Positions 11,337-19,591 of a stretch of DNA of 37,067 nt are shown in pieces. Position numbers and translations under genes: made by a program. Below the pieces are notes generated by a model that saw only the letters and a list, made by a program, of their open reading frames with translations, did no database searches and was not told where the DNA came from. How positions within the stretch are numbered: position 1 is the stretch's first letter; every line of letters begins with the position of its first letter. The stretch is from Crocinitomicaceae bacterium (lineage in GTDB: Bacteria; Bacteroidota; Bacteroidia; Flavobacteriales_D; Crocinitomicaceae): contig JAURHO010000003.1 of assembly GCA_030833265.1 (NCBI GenBank), positions 1-37,067 of the forward strand. The letters are read 5' to 3'.

Positions 11337-11768
11337 TCATTTTGTTTCACGTGAAACAAAAAAATTTAAATACTCATTTTCTTTCTTACGCATCAAAGCT
11401 TCATCACTAGGTGATTTATCTTTATAGCCACAAAGGTGCAGGAGACCGTGAAAAATAACGCGAAATAATTCTTCCTCAAAAGAAACGCTTAAAGACTCGG
11501 CGTTGTCCTTGACTCTATCTAATGATATCATGATGTCGCCAGACACAGAAGGAAATACCGAATAATCAAAAGTGATTACATCAGTGTAGTAATCATGATT
11601 TAAATACTGTTTATTGACTTCCAATAAGTATTCGTCATCTGTGAAAACAACACTAATATCCTTAAGGATTTTACCTTCTTTAATTGCTAAACTCTTGAGA
11701 TTTTGTTTGAGTATTGTTTTCGAAATGAAACCCGGGATTTTAACCCCAAGATTGATAATTTGTATCAT
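11337..11768 (-). CDS. ybeY: Endoribonuclease / rRNA maturation factor YbeY
   Basis: 143 aa; DVITFDYS...SGDIMISLDRVKDNAESLSVSFEEELFRVIFHGLLHLCGYKDKSPSDEALMRKKENEYL. Confidence 0.95.
   Translation of the reverse strand: MIQIINLGVKIPGFISKTILKQNLKSLAIKEGKILKDISVVFTDDEYLLEVNKQYLNHDYYTDVITFDYSVFPSVSGDIMISLDRVKDNAESLSVSFEEELFRVIFHGLLHLCGYKDKSPSDEALMRKKENEYLNFFVSRETK
11343..11358. promoter_or_regulatory. parS: parS centromere site 2 (ParB binding site), inside ybeY 3' end
   Basis: TGTTTCACGTGAAACA, embedded in the 22-bp perfect palindrome TTTTGTTTCACGTGAAACAAAA (11340-11361); 35 bp centre-to-centre from site 1. Confidence 0.9.
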
Positions 11769-12178
11769 TTCTGAAAATAAAGATTAACGGTGTTTCCTGG
11801 AGTAACAAACTCAACTTCATCCGCTAGGTTTTTCATTAAGAAAACACCTCGGCCGCTTTCTTTAAAAATATTCTCTGGTGCAGTAGGGTCAGGCAAAGCG
11901 TCAAACTCGAAACCATTCCCTTGGTCTTTAACCTGGATACAAAATAATTCAGGGTCATTTAAGACACTTATTGTAACGTTTAAGTCAGGATTATTTTTGT
12001 TGCCGTGAGAAATTGCATTATTTACTGCTTCAGATACAGCAATTAAAACATTTCCGAAAGCTTCATCATTGACACCTAGGTCTTGACAAACTGTACCAAC
12101 CAACTTCTCAACATCTATAAGAGACTGATAATCAGATGGTAAAACTAATTCTGTAACAATATTTAATCCTTCTTTCAT
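11765..12178 (-). CDS. ATP-binding protein, anti-sigma regulatory factor (RsbW-like HATPase) family
   Basis: 137 aa; N box EAVNNAISHGNKNN, G box VKDQGNGFEFD and GRGVFLMKNLADEVEF. Overlaps ybeY by 4 nt. Confidence 0.9.
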   Translation of the reverse strand: MKEGLNIVTELVLPSDYQSLIDVEKLVGTVCQDLGVNDEAFGNVLIAVSEAVNNAISHGNKNNPDLNVTISVLNDPELFCIQVKDQGNGFEFDALPDPTAPENIFKESGRGVFLMKNLADEVEFVTPGNTVNLYFQK

Positions 12179-12195
12179 ACGCTAAAAGTCTGGAA

Positions 12196-15100
12196 TTACA
12201 ATTGAAGATATTGGTCTGCCCGTTGTTTATAATAGGGCTGTAGCGCAGGGTCAAAACCCCTCAATAACTCAAGATCATTCCATTTTGACCTTTTATACTC
12301 ATCAAATCGAATTTGGTTACCTTTTTCTACATCTTTTCCGCTCTGAGATTCGCGTTTTTCTTCAAAACCTCTTTGCATCATTGCTTTCTCGCTTTCTAAT
12401 AAGCGCGTCATGATTTCTTTTTGCCTTTGAATTGTTTGTTGATCAACCCTTTTCAGAAGCAGTTCTTTCTCTTGTTCTTCTAATTCTTTAATGAGAGGAT
12501 TGAGTTGGTTACCTAAACCTTTGCCCTCTTTATTCATCTCTTGGCGCAATTGTTCTAAATGCTGTCTGATCGCTGTTTGCTCCGCAGCCATCTTGGCTAA
12601 TTCCTTACTTCCTAAACCAAGCATTCCCTGACCTGGTTTACCATCTTTTCCTGGCATACTTCCTGGTTGTTGGCCAGGTTCTTTACCACCCGGCTGCGAA
12701 CCTTTTTGCATTTGTTCCAGTTGCTTTTTTAGCATTTCCTTCATGTCGCCAGGAGACATCGATTGTCCGGATTTTGGTCTTCCTTTTCCAGGATTATCAC
12801 AACTCCCACTTCCATCCATTTCACCACTCATTTGCTGCTGCATAGATTGCAACGCTTCGTTGAGTAATAAAGCAAGATTGTTATAAGAAGTCATGGTGAG
12901 CTGCTGATGTTTTTCGATTTCCTTTTTCTGATGATCATCAATAGCTTCAATGGTCAAGTTTTGATGCAGCGCTATTGCATTCAATTCCGCATCAATGAAA
13001 GTGGCAATTTTAGGCTGGCGTTTAGCCAATGCTAATAAACTGTCCTTAATAATTTTGGTGTCATCGATGATGCGCTGCTGCCTGCGACCTAGTTTTCTAT
13101 AAACTGGATCTTTTGTGCTTATTTTCAAAAATCTTTTTTGAACGTATTCTTGATCGAAACTCAGTGTTAGTAAGCCTTCAAGAATCGCTCTGAGAGCATC
13201 CATATCTTCTTCTTGTTGCTTTTTATTAGCCTGTTGCTGTTTGGAATTTAATTGTGAAGCCATAGACTGCATACCTGCTGCAGCTTGTTTTTGATTTTCA
13301 CTCGCTTTTTTATTTTTTCCTTCTGATATTTCCTGGGTTGCTTCTTTTAAATCTTGCTCAACCTGTTGCTGTAAGCTTTCCATTATATCCAGATCTAAAG
13401 GTCTCTCTAGCGCTTTATTTAACTCATTGAGTTCTTTCAAATCTTGTTTGACCCCATCAAATTTCTTATTGAGTTCTTCTTGCTTTTTAAGTAAATCTTC
13501 TTTGCTTAATTCGTTGTTTTTCTCCTCTAGTTCTTTTTGTTCTTGAGCTAATGATTCTAATTGTTTTTCAAGGTCGTCGATGCGTTCATTGACTTGCATT
13601 TTCTTAAGCATTTCCAGACTTCTATCGAGCTGTTTTTTCATGTCTTCGCTCGACTGATTGAGCTCATCTAACTTCTCTTTAACATCCTCTTTATTTTGTT
13701 CACTGAGTAGTTTTTCTAACTCATCAAGTAATTTTTTAAGCTCATCATCCATGACTTCTTGAAGTAATTTTTCAAGTAAATCTTGTTTTTCTAATAATTC
13801 TTGGTCAAGAGGAGAGAGTTGATTTTTTTGTTCTGTACTTTGCTCCATTTGATCAAGTGTCTCTTTTAACTGATTTTGAAGCTGTTCTTGTTGTTGCTTG
13901 AGTTCCTGGACTTTATTTAACTTGTTCCAGTTTGTATTCTTGTTTTGCAGCGACTCTTTTTTCAATTGCTGGACATCTTTTTGAAACGCTTGACTTTTCT
14001 TTAAAATATCCTGAAGATCATCTATTTGTTTGGTTTGCTCTTCTTGACGTTTTTCATTTAATTCTTCCAAATTCGGTAACTCATAAGTACCAATTTGACT
14101 TCTTGTAGACTTACTTCCATTTACACCATCATTATCAGAAACAATGAAATAATATTTGATTACATCTTGAAGTTGAATCTTTTCTCTTTTGAAATCTACA
14201 GCAAAATCAAAATTCTGTGCCGTTCCTTTTACATTTTGAACAGCCATTTTTTCAGTTCGTTTTTGTCCGTTTGCACTTTCAATTGTATAAACAAATTGTA
14301 AGTTATTTAAACCGTAATCATCTCTTACTGAACCAGAAAAATATTTTCTTCCTTCATAAACAGAATCTTGTTGCTCAGAAACTTCAATTAACGGGTAGGC
14401 ATCTTTAATTACCGTAATTCTTGAATGCGTTGTATCTCTTTTTAGCGTTTGATTATTTGTAAGGATAAAAGATACTTTTACATTACTCAGTAATCTTTTA
14501 TTGAATGAACAAATGGCTCCTTTAAACTTTTCAAGCTGTCCATTCCAGGAAACAGTTACAGACTTCGTATTCTTTGCTTTTAATTGCCATTGAATTTGCG
14601 TTCCTTCTGGAACATTTAAATCACCAACATTTTGAAAGGTTTGTGGCGCTTTATTGAGATACTTTGGATAGGTACATATGGCATTTAATATGCCAATGAC
14701 TGATTTTTTAGTTACTCTAATAAGTTGTTTTTGACTATCAAATTCATTGGTACTGACTTGATAGGTTAGGTCTGTATTCAACTTTTGAAGCCGAGCTGAA
14801 AATTTATTTTTCTTGATTTGTTTCATTAAGAATTTACCCTGATCAGAAACTAAATAAAGCTGCTTAGGTAATTCATTAAAACCTACATTGGGCTTTACTT
14901 TGACTTCTACCAAGTAATCTTCACCTTCCTCAATTGTTTTCTTAGTGTTTAAAAATTCAAAAAGAAATGGATTGGGTTTTTCAAATACTTGATTATAAAG
15001 CACAACCCGCTGACTTCCTTGTAGAATCAACTGTGGTAAAAACAAACCGATGCAAATAAATACGACCAGTAAGGGTAATAAATACTTGAGATACTTGCGA

Positions 15101-15561
15101 TGATCTTGATATTGAAGAGCAGACTGAAAAGGAATAATACTTAATTGCTCAGATCTTTGAATAATACTTGCTTGTAATAGCTCTATATTGCCATCTTGAG
15201 TTGTTAAACTTTGATGTAATTGCAATGTATTTTTCAGTTTATCTGCCACATTTGGAAAAAACTGACCAATAATTTCTGCGGCCTGTAAATGATTGATTTT
15301 TTGGCCTAAAGAAAATAATTTGCTCAGGGGCTGAATGATGAGTCTGAAAAATAAATAAGCGTGGAACAGTATAAAACTGAAAAAAAAGAAAGCTCTGACT
15401 ACGGTTGAGAAACGTCCAAAAAACTCTAGTGATGACGTCAGTAAAAAAGAACCTATGAAAAGCGATATAAAAACTAAAATTCCCCTAAGCAACTGATACT
15501 TGTAGTACTTTCGTATAAAAGCATCTATTTGTTCAAGAAGAGACAGATAGTTCGAATTCAT
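12196..15561 (-). CDS. DUF4175-family large membrane-anchored coiled-coil protein
   Basis: 1121 aa; three N-terminal hydrophobic segments, a beta-rich region, long Q/K/E-rich coiled coil and a G/P/Q-rich linker (PGGKEPGQQPGSMPGKDGKPGQGMLGLGSKELAKM), recognised as the Bacteroidota DUF4175 architecture. Confidence 0.8.
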   Translation of the reverse strand: MNSNYLSLLEQIDAFIRKYYKYQLLRGILVFISLFIGSFLLTSSLEFFGRFSTVVRAFFFFSFILFHAYLFFRLIIQPLSKLFSLGQKINHLQAAEIIGQFFPNVADKLKNTLQLHQSLTTQDGNIELLQASIIQRSEQLSIIPFQSALQYQDHRKYLKYLLPLLVVFICIGLFLPQLILQGSQRVVLYNQVFEKPNPFLFEFLNTKKTIEEGEDYLVEVKVKPNVGFNELPKQLYLVSDQGKFLMKQIKKNKFSARLQKLNTDLTYQVSTNEFDSQKQLIRVTKKSVIGILNAICTYPKYLNKAPQTFQNVGDLNVPEGTQIQWQLKAKNTKSVTVSWNGQLEKFKGAICSFNKRLLSNVKVSFILTNNQTLKRDTTHSRITVIKDAYPLIEVSEQQDSVYEGRKYFSGSVRDDYGLNNLQFVYTIESANGQKRTEKMAVQNVKGTAQNFDFAVDFKREKIQLQDVIKYYFIVSDNDGVNGSKSTRSQIGTYELPNLEELNEKRQEEQTKQIDDLQDILKKSQAFQKDVQQLKKESLQNKNTNWNKLNKVQELKQQQEQLQNQLKETLDQMEQSTEQKNQLSPLDQELLEKQDLLEKLLQEVMDDELKKLLDELEKLLSEQNKEDVKEKLDELNQSSEDMKKQLDRSLEMLKKMQVNERIDDLEKQLESLAQEQKELEEKNNELSKEDLLKKQEELNKKFDGVKQDLKELNELNKALERPLDLDIMESLQQQVEQDLKEATQEISEGKNKKASENQKQAAAGMQSMASQLNSKQQQANKKQQEEDMDALRAILEGLLTLSFDQEYVQKRFLKISTKDPVYRKLGRRQQRIIDDTKIIKDSLLALAKRQPKIATFIDAELNAIALHQNLTIEAIDDHQKKEIEKHQQLTMTSYNNLALLLNEALQSMQQQMSGEMDGSGSCDNPGKGRPKSGQSMSPGDMKEMLKKQLEQMQKGSQPGGKEPGQQPGSMPGKDGKPGQGMLGLGSKELAKMAAEQTAIRQHLEQLRQEMNKEGKGLGNQLNPLIKELEEQEKELLLKRVDQQTIQRQKEIMTRLLESEKAMMQRGFEEKRESQSGKDVEKGNQIRFDEYKRSKWNDLELLRGFDPALQPYYKQRADQYLQL

Positions 15562-16107
15562 AGTATAAAGCTAATGTTTCAAAAGCGTTCAGCAAAATTA
15601 GCAGCTTAGCTCAGCTTTAAATTATATAATATTCTTTTTTATATAAATTTTTAAAGAATTTACTATAGTTATTAAGGCTGTTCATATGTGTATAAAAACA
15701 TTGGCTTTTATTTGTTTATCCGTTGAATGCACCTTTACCAACAATGCATGAACAAAAAATAATTACTAAATCATTGTAAATCATATAGATAAACAACTAA
15801 TTAACAAAACCACAATTCTTACCATTGTTTATAAATGAGCCTCAGTTTTACAAACAATAGGTGTTATAATCGGTGTATAAAGAAAGGATAACATCGCGTA
15901 AAAAATGATGTGTAATCCAATCCAATTTTGGTTTGTTAAAATTCATCGGATAACCAAAAAAGGTTATCACACTTTTTAAACAACTTGTAAACTGAATTTT
16001 GATAAAATGGGTTTATAAGTTCAACGTGTTTATTAGCTTCTAGACTCAATATAAATGGAGATGTTTACAAGTTTATCTTTATTCTAGCTAATTTTACCAA
16101 AAAAAAC
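15562..16107. other. Candidate replication origin (oriC) intergenic region
   Basis: 546 bp between divergent genes, ~26% GC by hand count over 15601-16080; DnaA-box-like TGTGTATAA (15687-15695, perfect TTATNCACA complement), TGTTTATAA (15826-15834), GGTGTATAA (15872-15880), GGTTTATAA (16010-16018), all in one orientation; near-pure A/T tract ~15619-15666; no ORF. Confidence 0.5.
15949..15968. repeat. Perfect inverted repeat GATAACC-AAAAAA-GGTTATC
   Basis: 7-bp arms with an A6 loop inside the candidate oriC region. Confidence 0.8.
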
Positions 16108-16533
16108 ATGATTCCAATAGGTTCTGATCACGCAGGTTTCGAAACAAAACAAGCAGTTATTCAACATCTTTTATCAAAAGGATATGAAGTTAAAGATTAC
16201 GGTTGTTATTCTGAAGAAAGCATAGATTATCCAGATTATGCACACCCGGTAGCCGAATATGTAGAAAGTAACCCAGGAACCCTTGGCATTTTATTATGTG
16301 GTTCAGGTAATGGAATCAACATGACGGCAAATAAACACCAAGCGATCAGAAGTGCACTTTGTTGGAAAAAGGAAATAGCAGAATTGGCTCGCCAACACAA
16401 TGATGCCAACATAATTGCACTACCAGCTCGTTTTATTTCGATTGAAGAAGCAATCGAAATGGTAGACTCTTTTCTAAATACTGAATTTGAAGGCGGTAGA
16501 CACGCCAAGCGAGTGGAAAAAATCGCTTGTTAA
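16108..16533 (+). CDS. rpiB: Ribose 5-phosphate isomerase B
   Basis: 141 aa; IPIGSDHAGFETKQAV, DYGCYSEESIDYPDYAHPVA, LLCGSGNGINMTANKHQAIRSALCW. Confidence 0.97.
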   Translation: MIPIGSDHAGFETKQAVIQHLLSKGYEVKDYGCYSEESIDYPDYAHPVAEYVESNPGTLGILLCGSGNGINMTANKHQAIRSALCWKKEIAELARQHNDANIIALPARFISIEEAIEMVDSFLNTEFEGGRHAKRVEKIAC

Positions 16534-17615
16534 TTCGTTCTAATTAGAATTTCAACCCTTCTATTTGCCTCTTTCTGCTCCTCGTTTTGAGGGTTGGCAA
16601 ATACTGGTTTACTATCTCCAAAACCAATAGGAAAAAGGCGATTCGCTGAAATACCATTTTCCACTAAATATTTCTTAACCATCATTGCCCTTTGTTTGGA
16701 GAGTTTTTTTGCTTCTCCTTCTCCTTCTTCACGGATATTGACATGTCCGTGTATTTCAATGGATACGGTAGGGTTCAATAAAAGAAAATCGCGTAAACGA
16801 TTGAGTTGCGGGTATGATTCTTCTAATATTTCAGGAACACCGGCCCCAAAATAGACCTGTTCTAATTTTGTAAGTTCGCCTTTTTCAAAAGCGTGTAAGT
16901 ATATAGTGTCATTAAACGCCTCTTTAAATGGTAAAGATTGTTCTTTAAACTCGAGTGGAAAATAACCCGGGGCATCAATATTTATATTGAGCTTTCTCAC
17001 CTTTTGATTTAAATTCATGTAAAGATCAGAAGCAAAATAAGTGCCATTTAAATTAGTATTTCCTTGAAAAATTATTCTGCTTGAAACAGGACTAGAATCT
17101 TGATCGTTTCTAATTACAAGGGTGTATATTGGTAAGGAGCGGTCATAAACAAGATCCAATTGATGTCTTAAATCTATTTGATCGTCAATCTGAAAATGAG
17201 AACTAATGTTAACAGTGGAAAGCGCTTTTGGAGCAGCTTCTATTAATAGGCTCAGCACTTCGTTTTTTGCAACCCGCTTTTTAATGTTCTGGTAGTTTCC
17301 CGTCGGAATTATTTCTGGATTTAACCGCGCACTTTCCTCAGGAATTTCTATTAGATCACAAATATTATCTATGCTGGAATATAACTTCCCTTTGAAGTTT
17401 TCATTTCCTCTTAAATTGATAATCACATCTCCTTCATTAGGAGCAATAAAAACCACCCAGATGAAGTTGTTTTTTGTTTTTCCGAGAAAATTTACTTCAA
17501 AGGCACCATCTAATGGCGCAAAAATAGCCCCCTTACATTGATTATATGATTGGTCCTGAGCCCAAAAGGATAGGCTAAAGAAAAAAGCGAAAAAAATACT
17601 AAGAGAAATTTTCAC
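16530..17615 (-). CDS. OmpA family protein
   Basis: 361 aa; signal peptide; C-terminal OmpA-like domain VSIEIHGHVNIREEGEGEAKKLSKQRAMMVKKYLVENGISANRLFPIGFGDSKPVFANPQNEEQKEANRRVEILI. Confidence 0.9.
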   Translation of the reverse strand: MKISLSIFFAFFFSLSFWAQDQSYNQCKGAIFAPLDGAFEVNFLGKTKNNFIWVVFIAPNEGDVIINLRGNENFKGKLYSSIDNICDLIEIPEESARLNPEIIPTGNYQNIKKRVAKNEVLSLLIEAAPKALSTVNISSHFQIDDQIDLRHQLDLVYDRSLPIYTLVIRNDQDSSPVSSRIIFQGNTNLNGTYFASDLYMNLNQKVRKLNINIDAPGYFPLEFKEQSLPFKEAFNDTIYLHAFEKGELTKLEQVYFGAGVPEILEESYPQLNRLRDFLLLNPTVSIEIHGHVNIREEGEGEAKKLSKQRAMMVKKYLVENGISANRLFPIGFGDSKPVFANPQNEEQKEANRRVEILIRTN

Positions 17616-17630
17616 AAGCCTTTATACGCC

Positions 17631-19031
17631 TTATTTGATTTTAAGTTTCAACAAGCCGACAAGCTCAAGGTCTACACTTAAATGGTCCGCGGATAGCTGT
17701 AGATGATGTACACTCATTGAGTGAACCTTGCTGGTCATCCAAACACCCTTGCTGATTTCTCCGTTCATTTGTTGTTCTATAGCAGCTTTGGTGTCATTGA
17801 TAAGCGGATTTAAATCCATATCAAAACCCGTGGTCATGAGTTCTTTTAGTTTGGAGTCTAATATCCATTGTGCAGAATGCAGTAAAACACTTTTGGTTTG
17901 TATGTCGTAATCCACATCTTTAATTTTGAGGTGCTGCTGCTCGTCAATATATGGTGTAACTACTAAAAACAGACGCCCCTTTTTTGTTCCAGAAAAATCG
18001 ACGGCCAGCACTAGTTTGTTTTCTTGTGGCCCTAGGATTTCCACCTTATCAATTTGAATAATGCGCTTTTTAGTGATTTCTATAGTTTGTTGACCCAACT
18101 CTCTCGCAAGAAGCCGGTTGATTGAATCATAAAAAGCAATACTTTTTAAGTGTATGGTGCTTTGTTCGCTTTCCTTTGAAATAGGTGTGTTCTTTGGAAG
18201 CGGGGTCTTGGATAAAAGCAGTGCGTTAGTAGAAAACACAGGGTTTGCAGTTATTTGCGTCAAAAACAAGGCGCGTTTTCCACTGTTTTCTAAGTGAAGA
18301 TTTGAAATACCTATTGTACTTGGCCTTAAATAGAAATAACCATAAGGAGCAACTAAAATAGAGTCTTGTAGACTTTCCCAAACCTCTTCAATCGTTTGCC
18401 TAACCGGGGCGCTTTCGAGCTGCTTGTCAATTTCTTTCTCTAAATTGATAAGCGAGCCGCGCACCTCTTTTTCAATGGTTTCGGTGGCGTTGTATTGAAA
18501 AACAGTGATTTTACAAGGGTCAATAAGTCTGAAGGTTTCTAGCTTTGTTTGGGAGTTTAGCTTGAAATCATGCCCTATACTAACCTTGCTCTGATACTTG
18601 ATTTCAACCCTCCGTTTTGGTTCACCCACCCCACAAGAGGCGTAAATTCTTGGAATTACACAAGAAGGTTCTCCGAACAATTCGTGACAACTCGGGCAGT
18701 AGGCCAGACCGAGGTCAAAGCGGCCGTCGATTTGGTAACTAATAGAATTGTGTTTGAACTCGAAAAACAACGGGTCGCGTTCAAAGTGGTAGTTATAACT
18801 GATGCCCTCGCATTGTTTTTCTTCACCGCTAAATTTAAGGTCTAATGAACTTTCGGCTTCTTTTAGATAGGGCTGGAGCGCTAACTCCGTTTCGATATGA
18901 ATAGTGGAAGCTTCAATTGTTGATAGCTCTGACTGTATGCTGTTTGGATCAAGCACCGGTGCCTGCACTTTAATTTGCTTACAGCCAAAAAGAAGGAGTG
19001 TCAGAAAAAACAAACAGATGAGTGGCTTCAT
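17631..19031 (-). CDS. DUF4403-family lipoprotein
   Basis: 466 aa; lipobox LLLFGC; CPSC...C...CGVGEPKRRVEIKYQSKV segment followed by repeated beta-rich domains as in DUF4403 proteins. Confidence 0.7.
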   Translation of the reverse strand: MKPLICLFFLTLLLFGCKQIKVQAPVLDPNSIQSELSTIEASTIHIETELALQPYLKEAESSLDLKFSGEEKQCEGISYNYHFERDPLFFEFKHNSISYQIDGRFDLGLAYCPSCHELFGEPSCVIPRIYASCGVGEPKRRVEIKYQSKVSIGHDFKLNSQTKLETFRLIDPCKITVFQYNATETIEKEVRGSLINLEKEIDKQLESAPVRQTIEEVWESLQDSILVAPYGYFYLRPSTIGISNLHLENSGKRALFLTQITANPVFSTNALLLSKTPLPKNTPISKESEQSTIHLKSIAFYDSINRLLARELGQQTIEITKKRIIQIDKVEILGPQENKLVLAVDFSGTKKGRLFLVVTPYIDEQQHLKIKDVDYDIQTKSVLLHSAQWILDSKLKELMTTGFDMDLNPLINDTKAAIEQQMNGEISKGVWMTSKVHSMSVHHLQLSADHLSVDLELVGLLKLKIK

Positions 19032-19564
19032 TTGATAGGTTTAAGGACAACTCTTTGTAGGAAACTGACCCGCATCGATTCAACAACACCATCAGCCTCT
19101 TCAATGAAAGGACTTGTATAAGAAGCTTTCTTTTGTCCGCCGCTAATTTCAAAAACCAGATCTTCTTCTTGTTGGCAAAGCGAGGAGTTAAAAAACATGC
19201 CGCTGAGTTCATAATGATCGAACAAGCAGTTACCCATGCGCGTCATTTCAATTAGCAAGCTGTCACCTTCGTCCATCCAAAGCTTCTTATTGGTTTGATC
19301 ATAAAAAATATGATAAGCCTTTGTACTCAGCACCTCGCCTTGCGGGCTTAGATAAGACATGTTGTAGTTCCAATAGTTTTCTCGGTCCATGATGAAGAGG
19401 TCTAGTTGAACAACAACTGCTTGCTGCAAGCCATTTGGCGAGAAGATTTCCATGTTGCCTTTGTAAGAACCCAGCCATGATGAAGGTATTCCTTTGTCAA
19501 GCATAGGCAGATTTTGACTCCAAACAAAAGAGCTTAAAAATGAAAAAAATAAAAGAAAGCGCAT
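19028..19564 (-). CDS. Hypothetical secreted protein
   Basis: 178 aa; signal peptide MRFLLFFSFLSSFVWSQ; 4-nt overlap (ATGA) with the DUF4403 gene supports co-translation. Confidence 0.75.
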   Translation of the reverse strand: MRFLLFFSFLSSFVWSQNLPMLDKGIPSSWLGSYKGNMEIFSPNGLQQAVVVQLDLFIMDRENYWNYNMSYLSPQGEVLSTKAYHIFYDQTNKKLWMDEGDSLLIEMTRMGNCLFDHYELSGMFFNSSLCQQEEDLVFEISGGQKKASYTSPFIEEADGVVESMRVSFLQRVVLKPIK

Positions 19565-19588
19565 AAAAAAAGGGGCTAAAGCCCCTCT
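19565..19588 (-). terminator. Rho-independent terminator downstream of icd
   Basis: Minus strand AGGGGC-TTTA-GCCCCT followed by TTTTTT. Confidence 0.85.
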
Positions 19589-19591
19589 AAT

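Noticed and set aside
11337-11450. YbeY metal motif HGLLHLCGYKDK lacks the third His of the H-x3-H-x5-H motif
   Set aside because: As far as I recall, the GYKDK variant is common in Bacteroidota YbeY proteins, so probably lineage-typical rather than a loss of function.
12600-13980. Repetitive-looking low-complexity DNA in the DUF4175 gene
   Set aside because: It is explained by Q/K/E-rich coiled-coil and G/P-rich linker codons; no exact tandem DNA repeat unit seen.
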